The notes beneath the pieces were generated by a model that was not told the DNA's origin, did no database searches, and worked only from the letters and a program-made list of their open reading frames with translations. 64,000 nt of DNA. Origin: CAZGUH01 sp964529005 (GTDB lineage Bacteria; Actinomycetota; Acidimicrobiia; Acidimicrobiales; Ilumatobacteraceae). Within the stretch, counting starts at the first letter, position 1, and every line of letters begins with the position of its first letter. The position numbers and the translations under genes are program-made. The stretch is taken from the NCBI GenBank assembly GCA_964529005.1, contig CAZGUH010000001.1:206994-270993 (forward strand). Reading direction: 5' to 3'. Below, in pieces: positions 35,752-45,561 of the stretch.

Positions 35752-36204
35752 ATGATTTCGCGGCGCCTGGGACGTCCAAACTCGTGGAACCGGCCGACCA
35801 GAGCGGACGAAGCGGCGTCGGTCGACCAGCTGACGCGCGCCACCAACGTGGTGTTCTCGTCGTCGCTGGACGAGCCGCTCGCCTGGGCCAACGCCACGCT
35901 CGTGCGTGGCGACGCAGTGGAGGCGGTGCGAGCGATGAAGCAGAGCGCCTCCGGGGTGCTCAGCACGATCGGCAGCCTCGCCTTGAGCCGGTCGCTGCTG
36001 CGAGCGGGGCTCGTCGACCGATTCCGCGTCGTGATGTTCCCGGTGATCACGGGTGCGACGGGCTCCGAACGCATCTACGACGGCTATCCGGACGTCGCCT
36101 TGGAGATGATCGATCACCGCACGTTCGACGGACGCACACAGCTCGTCGAGTACCGCCCCCGCGTGCTCGAACATCCACCCTTGGCGCGACCGGCAGCGCA
36201 GTGA
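35752..36204 (+). pseudogene. Truncated dihydrofolate reductase-family (RibD_C) gene
   Basis: The remaining ~150 codons match only the C-terminal two thirds of RibD_C/DHFR-like proteins: VVFSSSLDEPLAWANATLV, DAVEAVRAMKQ, then GSLALSRSLLRAGLVDRFRVVMFPVITG and QLVEYRP. The N-terminal strand and cofactor loop of the family are absent. The frame stays open upstream but that part is the 97-bp repeat. ATG 35752 is the first plausible start, so a short product could still be made. Confidence 0.65.
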
Positions 36205-36213
36205 TGGCGCCGG

Positions 36214-36828
36214 CTACGTCCAGACCCGGTCGCGGCGGGCGATCAAGCGGCGCTTGGTCTCGGGCCAATCGTCGGCCGTGACCGCGAACAGCGCGGTGTC
36301 GCGCGGCTGACCGGCCTCGTCGACGGCATGCGAAGCCCGATGGCTTCGCAGCACGCCCTCGAGCCGCGCTCCGAGCCGTTCGATCGCCGCGCGGCTCTGG
36401 GTGTTCCGCGCGTCGGTGGCCAGGGTGACGCGCACGACGTTCCACACCTCGAAGGCGTGTTCCAGCAGCATCAGCTTGGCCTCGGTGTTGATCGGCCCGC
36501 GCTGCGCGCTGGCGGCCAGCCAGGTGCCACCGATCTCCACCTCGTCGGGCTCGGGCCGGCCGCGCCACCTCACGATGCTCATGAAGCGCGTGCAGCCCAC
36601 GAGCGCACCGTCGACGAGACGTCGCTGGACCAACGGCACCGACGTGCCGGCGGCGGCCTGGTCGAGCAGCGCGTCGACGTAGCGTCGCATCGCGACGGGA
36701 CCGTCGGGAACGGTCGTCCAGCGATACGTCGAGCGGTCCTCGCCGGCTGCGGCGGTGAGAGCCGCGGCGTGGTCACGCTCGAGGGGTTCGAGCGCCACCG
36801 ACCGACCCACCAGGCTCAATCGCTGCAC
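36214..36828 (-). CDS. GNAT-family N-acetyltransferase
   Basis: 204 aa, resembles the RimJ/RimL-like GNAT group: LVGRSVALEPLERDHAAAL, GGTWLAASAQRGPINTEAKLMLLEHAFE, and NTQSRAAIERLGARLEG with the acetyl-CoA pyrophosphate loop. Acceptor unknown. GTG start preceded by CAGACT 6 bases upstream (36835-36840), the same hexamer as in the SOS LysM promoter. Divergent from the sugar-binding protein. Confidence 0.88.
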   Translation of the reverse strand: MQRLSLVGRSVALEPLERDHAAALTAAAGEDRSTYRWTTVPDGPVAMRRYVDALLDQAAAGTSVPLVQRRLVDGALVGCTRFMSIVRWRGRPEPDEVEIGGTWLAASAQRGPINTEAKLMLLEHAFEVWNVVRVTLATDARNTQSRAAIERLGARLEGVLRSHRASHAVDEAGQPRDTALFAVTADDWPETKRRLIARRDRVWT

Positions 36829-36993
36829 CCGTCCAGTCTGCTCGATGCCGGCACGGCTGGCCGAGCGCGTTCCGGGGTAGGGGGAGTCGGTCACCACCTC
36901 CCCCACAGGCGCGATACGTTCGCGAGCGTTGCACGCGCAACAAGGGGGCGTCCTGGGTAGGAGGGACCGAGAAAACAACAGCAGGGGGAAGTC

Positions 36994-38463
36994 ATGAGAC
37001 AGCGATGGCTGAAGTTGGCAGCGGTGCCGATTGCGTTGGCGTTCTTTACGGCAGCGTGCGGCGACGACGACGATGACGGAGGGACGGGTACCAGCGGGGC
37101 GCCTGGAACGACAGGCGCATCATCGACCACCGAAGCGCCGGACTCCACGGGCGGCACCGGGGGAACGGACACGACCGGAGTGCCCGGCGGCACCGACGGC
37201 GGGACGACCACGACGCTTCCCCCGACACCGGGACCCGGCAGCGCCGGCTCCGTGACGGTGTTCGGAGTCGAGGACTCCGAGAACGAGGCCGGAGCGATGC
37301 AGGACGCGCTCACCGAATTCGGTGAGGCCAACGGCATCCAGATCACCTACGTCGGGCGTCGTGACTTCGAGCAGCAGATCAACGCCCAGGTGCTCGGCGG
37401 CAACCCGCCCGACATCGGAGCCTTCCCGCAGCCGGGCAAGCTGAAGCAGCTCGCCGAGGACGGAGAGCTGATCCCCGTGCCCGACGACGTCGTCGAGTCG
37501 GTGTCGGAGAACTGGGCGGAGAGCTACATGGCGTTCTCCAACGTCGACGGCACCCAGTACGGCGTGCCGTTCAAGTCCGACCTCAAGTCGATCGTCTGGT
37601 ACGTGCCGAGCGTCTGGGAGGAGAAGGGCTACGAGGTGCCCGAGACGCTCACCGACTTCAAGGCGCTGGTCGACGAGATGATCGCGAACGGCGACACGCC
37701 GTTGTGCGTCGGCATCGAATCGGGCACCGCCACCGGATGGCCCTTCACCGACTGGGTCGAGGAGCTCGTCCTGCGTGAGCAAGGCATCGACTACTACAAC
37801 GACTGGGTCAGCCACGAGGTGCCGTTCGACGATCAGCCGATCATCGACGTCTTCAACGAGGTCGCCGGGCCGGACGGTCTGTGGACCAAGCCTGGAGCCG
37901 TCTTCGCGGCGAACGGGTCGATCGCGGCCACCGCGTTCGGCAACAACGGCACCCCGCTCGTCGAAGGCAACTGCATGATGCACCGGCAGGCCAGCTTCTT
38001 CAGCGCCTTCTTCCCCGAGGGCACCGAATTCGGCGAAGGTCCCGGCCAGGTGAGCACGTTCTACTTCCCGGCCGATGAGGGCCACCCCGTGCTCGTCGGC
38101 GGCATCAGCGCCGGAGCGTTCCGCGACGCCCCGGAGGTGTGGCAGGTGATGGAGTACCTCGGTTCCGCCGAGTTCGCCGACGCTCGGCAACGGGCGCAGA
38201 GCGAGCGCGTCGGCGGCGGCCTGTCAGGCTTCCTCACCGGCAACACCAACGCCGACTTGAGCCTGTGGGCCGATCTCGAGCAAGGCTTCATCGACGAACT
38301 CCAGACCGCCGACCCGGCGGCGTTCGATGGGTCCGACCAGATGCCGGCCGAGGTCGGCTCGGCCTCAGGGGCGGCCTTCTGGACCGAGGGCACCTCGTTC
38401 GTCAACGGCACTCAGGACGCGCAGACGGCGACGTCGAAGATCGACTCCGCCTGGCCGAGCTGA
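36994..38463 (+). CDS. Sugar ABC transporter substrate-binding lipoprotein
   Basis: 489 aa. Signal peptide with lipobox TAAC (C22), an Asp run and a long Thr/Gly/Ser/Pro linker (about 30-80), then a family 1 solute-binding domain (VTVFGVEDSENEAGAMQDAL, NPPDIGAFPQPGKLKQL, YGVPFKSDLKSIVWYV). It captures an oligosaccharide for the two permeases downstream. A strong AGGGGGAA site precedes the ATG. A long hairpin follows the stop. Confidence 0.93.
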   Translation: MRQRWLKLAAVPIALAFFTAACGDDDDDGGTGTSGAPGTTGASSTTEAPDSTGGTGGTDTTGVPGGTDGGTTTTLPPTPGPGSAGSVTVFGVEDSENEAGAMQDALTEFGEANGIQITYVGRRDFEQQINAQVLGGNPPDIGAFPQPGKLKQLAEDGELIPVPDDVVESVSENWAESYMAFSNVDGTQYGVPFKSDLKSIVWYVPSVWEEKGYEVPETLTDFKALVDEMIANGDTPLCVGIESGTATGWPFTDWVEELVLREQGIDYYNDWVSHEVPFDDQPIIDVFNEVAGPDGLWTKPGAVFAANGSIAATAFGNNGTPLVEGNCMMHRQASFFSAFFPEGTEFGEGPGQVSTFYFPADEGHPVLVGGISAGAFRDAPEVWQVMEYLGSAEFADARQRAQSERVGGGLSGFLTGNTNADLSLWADLEQGFIDELQTADPAAFDGSDQMPAEVGSASGAAFWTEGTSFVNGTQDAQTATSKIDSAWPS

Positions 38464-38477
38464 GCGACATGACCAAC

Positions 38478-38513
38478 GCGCCGCCGGTGGCCCTCATGGG
38501 TCACCGGCGGCGC
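38478..38513 (+). terminator. Long perfect hairpin after the substrate-binding gene
   Basis: GCGCCGCCGGTG pairs with CACCGGCGGCGC (12 bp), then a G-T and three further pairs (CCC/GGG), closing on a four-base TCAT loop. It lacks a T tract. Its place between binding-protein and permease genes matches intercistronic stem-loops that protect the binding-protein mRNA and lower permease output. Confidence 0.6.
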
Positions 38514-38561
38514 CACTTCCTCTCATGATCGAGGGACTGATTCGACCGGGGGATCGACAGC

Positions 38562-40703
38562 ATGGCCGTCGGTGAGAAGAGCGGCGTGATCCAAGAGATG
38601 GAACAGGAGGCGGGCGTCGCGCCGCCGGCGCGACGGCTGCCGCCTGAGCCACGGGCGTCAGTCCTCAGCGTCGGCGCCGTCGCTCGCTTGGTCGTGTTCG
38701 GGGCGCTCGCCGCGTTCCTGCTCTATTACGTCGGTCCGCGCGACATCGCCCAGACGACGCTGAAGGTCGCGCTCGCCGTCGCCGTCACCGGCGCGTTGTG
38801 GGTCGCCGCGAACCTGCTCTTCGATCAGGCGTACGACCATTGGACGCGCTTCAACACGATCGTCGGGGCCGGGCTCGGCTTCGTCGGGTACTTCGTCCTC
38901 GAGTCGAACGACGCGCTGCGCAGGTTGGTCGACGACCCGGTGCGGCCGACGGGTTCGGGCGTGTTCGACGACATCACCGGATGGGTGACGCGCCCGCTCG
39001 ACATCAATTCGCTGCTGTGGGGTCTCATCGGCGGCGCTGCCCTCGGGGTCGTGATGTTCATGCTCAGCGCGCCGAGCCAGCAGCGAGCGCGACGCCCGTT
39101 GGCTCTGATCGGCATGGCGGCCTTCGGCCTCCTGACGGCGGTCGCCGTCGACGACTCGGTCCACCCGGCGCTCGATTGGGGCAAGCTCGTGATCTGCGCC
39201 GCTCTCGGCGCAGGCGTGTTCGGGCTCATCGGCCTGTGGCGCTTCGGGCGCACCGGCGCGCTGCTGTCGCTGCTCACCGGGCTGACCGTGGGGTGGATCG
39301 TCGGAGCGTGGGGCGGCGCCGACATCGGGGACGGCAACTTCGGCGAGGTTCTCGTCGCCACCGTCGTCCCGGGGGCGGTGCTCGGCATCCGCATGGGTCT
39401 CGCCTCGCACCCCGACGCCGGGACGCGCCGGCGCGTCGATCGACGGGCGCGATCGTGGATCTTCGTCACCCCCGCGCTCGTGTTCATCGGCGTCGGCCTG
39501 TTGGCGCCGGTGATCCGCACGATCTACCTGTCGTTCCGCAACCGCAACGGCAGGGAGTCGGTCGGACTCGACAACTACAAGGCGATCTTCACCAACAAGA
39601 ACTCGGTGGACTTCGACGACTGGGAGAACATCTTCACCAGCCGGCTGTTCTACGTCGCACTCGCATTGGTGGCGCTCGGCATCATCGTCGGTGTCCTCGG
39701 CGGGCGGCGCACGAGCCAACCGTTCGAGCGCGGTCCGTCGTCGTTCGGGCCGATCCTGGCGGGTCTCTTCGTCCTGTCGTGCGCGATCTTGTCCTCGATC
39801 CGCGGCACGATCTTCAACAACGTCTGGTGGGTCATCGTCGTCACGTCGCTGGCCACGGTCCTCGGCTTGGCCGTCGCGGTGCTCGCCGACCGGGCGCGCG
39901 CCGAGAACGCCGCCAAATCGTTGATCTTCCTGCCGATGGCGATCTCGTTCATCGGCGCCGGCATCATCTGGCGCTTCATGTACCAAGCGCGTGATCCATC
40001 GCAGAACCAGACGGGGGTGCTCAACGCGATCTGGGTCTGGGTCGGCGAGAGCACGACGTCGTCGACCGGCAAGGCGATCTGGCTCGTCGTCCTGTGCGCG
40101 CTCGCCGCGGCGTTGCTCTGGTTGATCAAGCTTGGCTTCGACACGCAGTCGCGGACGATGTCGGGCTTCGCGGCCGGCTTCGTGGTCCTCATCGCGTATC
40201 TCGTCTACCGGATCATCGGCCCGGGCCTCGGCGGCTACATCGAGGTGGACGGCACGGTCCGGCCGCGGCCGGTGCTGTTCATCCAGGAGGAGCCGTTCAA
40301 CAACATGTGGTTGATGGTCGTGCTGATCTGGGTCCAGGCGGGCTTCGCGATGGTGATCCTCTCGGCGGCGATCAAAGCCGTTCCGACCGAGCTCGTCGAA
40401 GCGGCGAAGGTCGACGGCGCGACGGATTCTCAGGTGTTCTGGCGCATCACCCTGCCGCAGATCTCCCCGACGGTCGCCGTCGTGGTGACATCGCTGTTCG
40501 TGACGGTGATGAAGGTCTTCGACATCGTCTACGCGATGACCAACGGCCAGTTCGGCACGCAGGTCATCGCCAACGAGATGTGGATCAGGGCGTTCGGCCA
40601 GACCAACCTCGGCCTCGGCTCAGCGCTCGCTGTCGTGCTGTTCGTGTCGGTGATCCCGATCATGTGGTTCAACAGCCGCCGGATGCGGAGAGAGCGGGCG
40701 TGA
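38562..40703 (+). CDS. Sugar ABC permease (MalF type) with ~295-aa membrane extension
   Basis: 713 aa, more than twice the usual 300. Residues ~300-713 are a MalF-like permease (WIFVTPALVFIG, NYKAIF) with the EAA loop ELVEAAKVDGATDSQVFWRITLPQ near 620-643 that contacts the ATPase. Residues 1-295 add a charged N-terminus and about seven hydrophobic segments not typical of sugar permeases. The ATPase gene is on the other strand just past malG. Confidence 0.88.
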   Translation: MAVGEKSGVIQEMEQEAGVAPPARRLPPEPRASVLSVGAVARLVVFGALAAFLLYYVGPRDIAQTTLKVALAVAVTGALWVAANLLFDQAYDHWTRFNTIVGAGLGFVGYFVLESNDALRRLVDDPVRPTGSGVFDDITGWVTRPLDINSLLWGLIGGAALGVVMFMLSAPSQQRARRPLALIGMAAFGLLTAVAVDDSVHPALDWGKLVICAALGAGVFGLIGLWRFGRTGALLSLLTGLTVGWIVGAWGGADIGDGNFGEVLVATVVPGAVLGIRMGLASHPDAGTRRRVDRRARSWIFVTPALVFIGVGLLAPVIRTIYLSFRNRNGRESVGLDNYKAIFTNKNSVDFDDWENIFTSRLFYVALALVALGIIVGVLGGRRTSQPFERGPSSFGPILAGLFVLSCAILSSIRGTIFNNVWWVIVVTSLATVLGLAVAVLADRARAENAAKSLIFLPMAISFIGAGIIWRFMYQARDPSQNQTGVLNAIWVWVGESTTSSTGKAIWLVVLCALAAALLWLIKLGFDTQSRTMSGFAAGFVVLIAYLVYRIIGPGLGGYIEVDGTVRPRPVLFIQEEPFNNMWLMVVLIWVQAGFAMVILSAAIKAVPTELVEAAKVDGATDSQVFWRITLPQISPTVAVVVTSLFVTVMKVFDIVYAMTNGQFGTQVIANEMWIRAFGQTNLGLGSALAVVLFVSVIPIMWFNSRRMRRERA

Positions 40704-40707
40704 AGCG

Positions 40708-41661
40708 ATGAGCGTCGGAACCATCAACCCCAGCCAGCGCCCGATCGGCGCGACGGGCGCCGTCTATCGCTTCCTCCGGTCGATCCCGACGTGGGTCCTG
40801 TGGCTTCTCGTCGCCGTCTGGAGCATCCCGACCGCGGGTCTGCTGGTCAACTCGGTGCGCACCCGCGACGCGCAGCGCACGACCGGCTGGTGGACCGTGT
40901 GGCGCGACTTCGACGACCTCACGCTCGACAACTACCGCGAGGTGCTCGGCACGACGGCCGCCGGCGGCATGAAGCAAGGGCTGAGCAACTCGTTCGCGAT
41001 CGCGCTGCCGGCGACGATCATCCCGATCGCGTTCGCCGCCTTCGCCGCGTACGCGTTCGCGTGGATCGAGTTCAAGCACCGCCAGGGTCTGTTCATCGGC
41101 ACCGTGGCGTTGCTCGCGGTGCCGATCCAAGTGGCCTTGATCCCGCTGCTGTTGATGTACGTCAACGGCGCCCACTGGACGATCCCGTGGCTCGACAAGA
41201 CGATCACGATCTTCCCCGACCTGAACCTCGCCGGAACGACGACCTCGGTCTGGCTGGCGCACACCGCGTTCGGCATGCCGTTCGCCATCTTCCTGTTGCA
41301 CAACTACATGTCGTCGCTGCCGAAGGACATCTTCGAGTCGGCGCGCATCGACGGCGCCAACCACTTCCGCATCTTCTGGCGCCTCGTCCTGCCGCTGTCG
41401 GTCCCGGTGCTCGCCGCGTTCGCGATCTTCCAGTTCCTCTGGACGTGGAACGACTACCTGATCGCGGTCACGATGGTGGGCGTCAACCAGTCCGCCGCGC
41501 CGTCGACGGTGGTCATTGCTGCGCAGACCGGGCAGTTCGGCCAGTTCGAACACCTGCTGACGGCCGGCGCCTTCCTCCAAGCCGCGGTGCCGCTCGCCGT
41601 GTTCTTTCTCCTCCAGCGGTTCTTCGTGCGCGGCATTCTCGCCGGCTCGGTGAAGGGCTGA
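40708..41661 (+). CDS. Sugar ABC permease (MalG type)
   Basis: 317 aa, about six membrane spans, with the EAA loop DIFESARIDGANHFRIFWR near 210-230 and the C-terminal QRFFVRGILAGSVKG typical of MalG-like subunits. It partners the 713-aa permease; four bases separate the two genes. Confidence 0.93.
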   Translation: MSVGTINPSQRPIGATGAVYRFLRSIPTWVLWLLVAVWSIPTAGLLVNSVRTRDAQRTTGWWTVWRDFDDLTLDNYREVLGTTAAGGMKQGLSNSFAIALPATIIPIAFAAFAAYAFAWIEFKHRQGLFIGTVALLAVPIQVALIPLLLMYVNGAHWTIPWLDKTITIFPDLNLAGTTTSVWLAHTAFGMPFAIFLLHNYMSSLPKDIFESARIDGANHFRIFWRLVLPLSVPVLAAFAIFQFLWTWNDYLIAVTMVGVNQSAAPSTVVIAAQTGQFGQFEHLLTAGAFLQAAVPLAVFFLLQRFFVRGILAGSVKG

Positions 41662-41672
41662 GCCGGCGAACC

Positions 41673-42845
41673 CTACGAGCGGATCGCCGTGTGGTGGTGC
41701 GCGTCGAAGAAGTGGAGGTTCTCGGCAGCGACGCTGACCTCGATCTCCTCGCCGAGCCGCACGTGTGAACGCGGGCTGAAGCGCGCCACCGCGTTGGCGA
41801 CGCCCGAGCCGAGCAGCTCCTCGGGAGCGTCGGGGTCGCCGGAGTTGACGCGCCGCGCGCCGTCGAGCTCGATGTGGACCATCAGCTCCGATCCGAGCGC
41901 CTCGACGAGGCGAACCGTCGCCTTCATCCGCCGATCCGCGGGCACCTCCGTCGCGACCGCCGCGTCCTCGAAGTCCTCGGGGCGGATGCCGACGACGACC
42001 TGCTGCCCGTCGTAGTCCCGCAACGCCGGATGGCGGTCGAGCGATTCCGGCGCGAGCGCGATCTGCTGTGCGCCGATCTGCACGCTTCGCTCGCCGTCGA
42101 TGGTGACCACACCCTCGTAGAGGTTCATCGACGGCGATCCGATGAACGCGCCGACGAACACGTTGGTCGGTTCGTCGTACAGCTCCTGAGGCGCGCCGAC
42201 CTGCTGCAGGTGGCCGTCCTTGAGGACTGCGACCCGGTTGCCCATGGTCATCGCCTCGACCTGATCGTGCGTCACGTAGATCGTCGTCACGCCGAGATCG
42301 CGCTGGAGCCGTGCGATCTCCGCCCGCATCTGCACGCGCAGCTTGGCGTCGAGGTTGGACAGCGGCTCGTCCATCAGGAACGCCGCCGGCTGGCGCACGA
42401 TCGCCCGCCCCATCGCCACCCGCTGACGCTGCCCGCCGGACAACCGCCCCGGCTTGCGGTCGAGGTACGGCTCGAGCTCGAGCAGCGCCGCCGCCTTGCG
42501 GACGCGGCTGTCGATCTCCGGTTTGGGGACGCGGGCGAGCTTGAGCGCGAAGGCGATGTTGTCGTACACCGTCATGTGCGGGTACAACGCGTAGTTCTGG
42601 AACACCATCGCGATGTCGCGGTCCTTCGGCTCGACGTCGTTGACCACGCGGTCGCCGATGCGCAGTTCTCCGCTGCTGATCGTCTCGAGACCGGCCACCA
42701 TCCGCAGCGCGGTCGACTTGCCGCAACCGGACGGACCGACGAGGACGAGGAACTCGCCATCGGTGATGTCGAGGCTGAGGTCGTGGATGGCGTGGAACCC
42801 GTTGTCGTAGACCTTGTTCACCGCGTCGAGCGTGACCGTCGCCAT
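41673..42845 (-). CDS. Sugar ABC transporter ATPase (UgpC/MsmK/MalK type)
   Basis: 390 aa. Walker A GPSGCGKST at 37-45, Q-loop FQNYALYP, signature LSGGQRQRV, Walker B FLMDEPLSNLDA and switch THDQ, followed by a regulatory TOBE/OB domain (about 240-390) with VVGIRPEDFED. It energises the importer encoded convergently. The ATG is 6 bases after TACGTT (42852-42857), so it has its own leaderless promoter instead of belonging to the permease operon. Confidence 0.95.
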   Translation of the reverse strand: MATVTLDAVNKVYDNGFHAIHDLSLDITDGEFLVLVGPSGCGKSTALRMVAGLETISSGELRIGDRVVNDVEPKDRDIAMVFQNYALYPHMTVYDNIAFALKLARVPKPEIDSRVRKAAALLELEPYLDRKPGRLSGGQRQRVAMGRAIVRQPAAFLMDEPLSNLDAKLRVQMRAEIARLQRDLGVTTIYVTHDQVEAMTMGNRVAVLKDGHLQQVGAPQELYDEPTNVFVGAFIGSPSMNLYEGVVTIDGERSVQIGAQQIALAPESLDRHPALRDYDGQQVVVGIRPEDFEDAAVATEVPADRRMKATVRLVEALGSELMVHIELDGARRVNSGDPDAPEELLGSGVANAVARFSPRSHVRLGEEIEVSVAAENLHFFDAHHHTAIRS

Positions 42846-42936
42846 CGCCACAACGTACTGCGCCCAGCGTCGCCCGTGTGACGGGCGGCACCTGGTCTCG
42901 TGGTCGGGCCGCCGCGGTGCACTACCGTCAGCGCCC

Positions 42937-45561
42937 ATGCCGGGTGGGCGTGTGGTGATGGTGGGCGCCTGCATCGTCTGGGCGTTGTCCGCGTGCGAGG
43001 CGCCGACGCGCGCCGAGCGAGCATCCGAGACCGAGGAGCTCGCGATCTCCGGACAGGTGCTGACCAACGGCGACACGATCCTGGAGCGCTCGGTGACGTT
43101 CCGCAGCGACGAGGGTGGCGAGCTCGTGGTCGGCACGCCCGTCGCCGCGGACACCGTCGAGGTGCGCATCGACGGCGGGCGCGACCGCGCCGCGGGCGGG
43201 TCCGAGGTCGTCGTGGACATCGATCGTCCGAGCGCGGTCGTGCGGACCCTCACGTCGGGCGCTGCCGAGCGCTACGTCGACGTCGCCCAGGTCGAGATCT
43301 CGCTGTGGTCGCCCGAGCCGGGATCGGTCGACACGGATCCGGCGGTGCCGTTCACCGCCGAGCTCGCGCTGCCCGGCGAGCCGGTCTCCGAGCCATGGGT
43401 CGCAGGCGCGCTGGCGTCGTCGGTCGAAGTCGACGGCGCCCAAGTGCGCATCGAAGGTCTCGCCGTGCCGTGGCACGAGATGACGCTCGTCGTGACGATG
43501 CGCAGCGAGGCGTTGTCCGAGCAGACCGTCCTGCGCGCCGAGCCAATGGCCGACTACCTCGCCGAGCGTCTGCGCGACCGCGCCGCTCGCGGCATCGACG
43601 TCGCCGACCGCATCGACGATGCCGCACGTCGCCAGGATCTGCTCGCCCGCGGGTATTGGGCGCTCGTCGGCGTCGAGATCGCGATCCCGGTGCTCATCGT
43701 CGCCGGACGCCTGATCTGGAACGGCCGCCTTCGCCGCAGGGCGGTCGCGGGCGCGCCGCGCACGCTCAGCGAGCCGCCGAGCGACGAAGCGCCGGCTGTC
43801 GTCGCGCTGGTGATGGCGAACGGCCACGACATCGGCGACGAAGCTGTCGCCGCGACCGTGGTCGACCTGGCCGTGCGACGAGCGATCGAGCTGTGGGGCG
43901 TCACGTCGACCGACTGGGTGATCGAACCGGGGTCGGGCCCAGCCGCCGAAGTCTCCGCGGGAGAGGCGGAGTTGATCGCAGCGCTGCGGGCAGCCGCGGA
44001 CGGCGAGGGTCGTGTGACCGGACCGCCGCTGCCGATCGGCCGCGGGCATTGGTGGAAAGCGCTGCGGCGTGACGTCGTGCGACGCGCTCGCGCCGCCGGC
44101 TTGGTCCGCCGGCGGGTTCCGTCCGGTCTGTTCGGGGCATCGGTCGTGGCGCTCGGCGCGACCACCGCGCCGCTGTGGCTGACCACGCCAGCACGCGGCG
44201 CCGTCGGCGGCATCGCCGTCGCTGTGCTCTGCGCGCTGCCGCGGCTGGGCGGGTTCACGTTGACGCCGGCGGGTCATCGCGTGCGCGCCGAATGGGAGGC
44301 GTACGCCCGACACATCCGTGCCCACGAGAGCCTGGAGGACGTGGGCGCGCCGGGCGTGGCGATCTGGGGTCCACACCTCGCGTACGCGGCGGCGATGGGC
44401 GTGGCCGACGCGACCATCGACGGCCTGTCGCCGCGCGGGCGCGCTGACGCGCCGTCGTCCCGGCGGCGTGTCGCGGTGTCCGTCGGGGCCGTGGCACTGA
44501 TCTTGGCGGTCGCACCGTTCTCCAGCGAGGCCCAGCGCGCGCTCGCTCAAGAGTGGCCGTGCGAGCCCGGCTCGCGCGTCGACCGGCGTGAGGCGAATCC
44601 CAGCGGCAGCTTCGCGCAGGACGACCTGCGCGGCGTCGACCTGTCGTGCCAGGACCTGCGCGGCATCGACTTCACGCAGGCGGACCTGAGCGGCGCCGAC
44701 CTGACGCGCGCCGATCTGTCCGAGGCCCAGCTCGGCCAGGCCGACCTCACCGACGCCACGCTCGCCGGCGCCATTCTCGACGGCGCGTACCTCGTGCAGA
44801 CGACGTTCGACGGGGCCGATCTGCACCTCGCCTCGCTCGTCGGGGTGGAGCTCATCCAGAACGGGATGGCGAACGCCGACCTGTCGGGCGCGAACCTGGC
44901 CGGCGCCCGGTTGACCCAGGTGCAGTTCGAGGCGACGACGCTCGCAGGGGTCGTGCTCACCGATGCGGTGATCAGCTCGACGACGCTCGACGAGCTCGAC
45001 ATGTCGGGGGCGCGGCTCGACGGCGCGTTGCTGACGGCGAGCTCGCTGGTCGGCACGAACCTCTCCGGAGCGACGCTCACCGAGGCCGACCTGACCTTCG
45101 CCGACGCCACACGCGCGATCTTCCACGGCGCCGACCTGACCGGATCGGACCTGACGTTCGGAACGCTCGTGCGCGCCGACCTGCGCGACATCCTCGCCGA
45201 TGGCGTCGACTTCACGTTCGGAGACTTCACGCGTGCCGACGCCCGCGGAGGTTCGTTCGTCGACACCGACATGAGCGGCGTCACCCTCGACGGCGCCGAC
45301 TTCAGCGATGCCATCTTCCGCGACGCCGACTTCTCGCCGTCTTCGGTGCGTGACGCCAGCTTCCGCAACGTCGACTTCACCGGGGCCGACGTCCGAGGGC
45401 TCGACGGCGCCGACACGACGGGCGCGACCGGTCTGCCCGCATCCGCGGTGCGCAGCGTCCTGCCGTGGCTGCTCGCCGGCGGCGGCGTCCTGCTCGCGAT
45501 CATCGTGCTGGGCATCGTCGTCTCGCGATCGCGCGGCATCGCTGCCGACGAGCCGGCCTGA
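42937..45561 (+). CDS. DUF2207-like lipoprotein fused to a long pentapeptide-repeat domain
   Basis: 874 aa. Lipobox LSAC (C20), an extracellular beta domain (about 30-215), a membrane span near 238-256, a cytoplasmic DUF2207-like region, further spans near 400-435 and 510-530, then roughly 250 residues (about 560-825) of pentapeptide repeats (A-[DN]-L-x-x, about 50 units) and a C-terminal span (about 840-862). Pentapeptide repeats form a right-handed quadrilateral helix. The fusion to a DUF2207-like part is unusual. ATG 8 bases after TACCGT (42923-42928). Confidence 0.78.
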   Translation: MPGGRVVMVGACIVWALSACEAPTRAERASETEELAISGQVLTNGDTILERSVTFRSDEGGELVVGTPVAADTVEVRIDGGRDRAAGGSEVVVDIDRPSAVVRTLTSGAAERYVDVAQVEISLWSPEPGSVDTDPAVPFTAELALPGEPVSEPWVAGALASSVEVDGAQVRIEGLAVPWHEMTLVVTMRSEALSEQTVLRAEPMADYLAERLRDRAARGIDVADRIDDAARRQDLLARGYWALVGVEIAIPVLIVAGRLIWNGRLRRRAVAGAPRTLSEPPSDEAPAVVALVMANGHDIGDEAVAATVVDLAVRRAIELWGVTSTDWVIEPGSGPAAEVSAGEAELIAALRAAADGEGRVTGPPLPIGRGHWWKALRRDVVRRARAAGLVRRRVPSGLFGASVVALGATTAPLWLTTPARGAVGGIAVAVLCALPRLGGFTLTPAGHRVRAEWEAYARHIRAHESLEDVGAPGVAIWGPHLAYAAAMGVADATIDGLSPRGRADAPSSRRRVAVSVGAVALILAVAPFSSEAQRALAQEWPCEPGSRVDRREANPSGSFAQDDLRGVDLSCQDLRGIDFTQADLSGADLTRADLSEAQLGQADLTDATLAGAILDGAYLVQTTFDGADLHLASLVGVELIQNGMANADLSGANLAGARLTQVQFEATTLAGVVLTDAVISSTTLDELDMSGARLDGALLTASSLVGTNLSGATLTEADLTFADATRAIFHGADLTGSDLTFGTLVRADLRDILADGVDFTFGDFTRADARGGSFVDTDMSGVTLDGADFSDAIFRDADFSPSSVRDASFRNVDFTGADVRGLDGADTTGATGLPASAVRSVLPWLLAGGGVLLAIIVLGIVVSRSRGIAADEPA

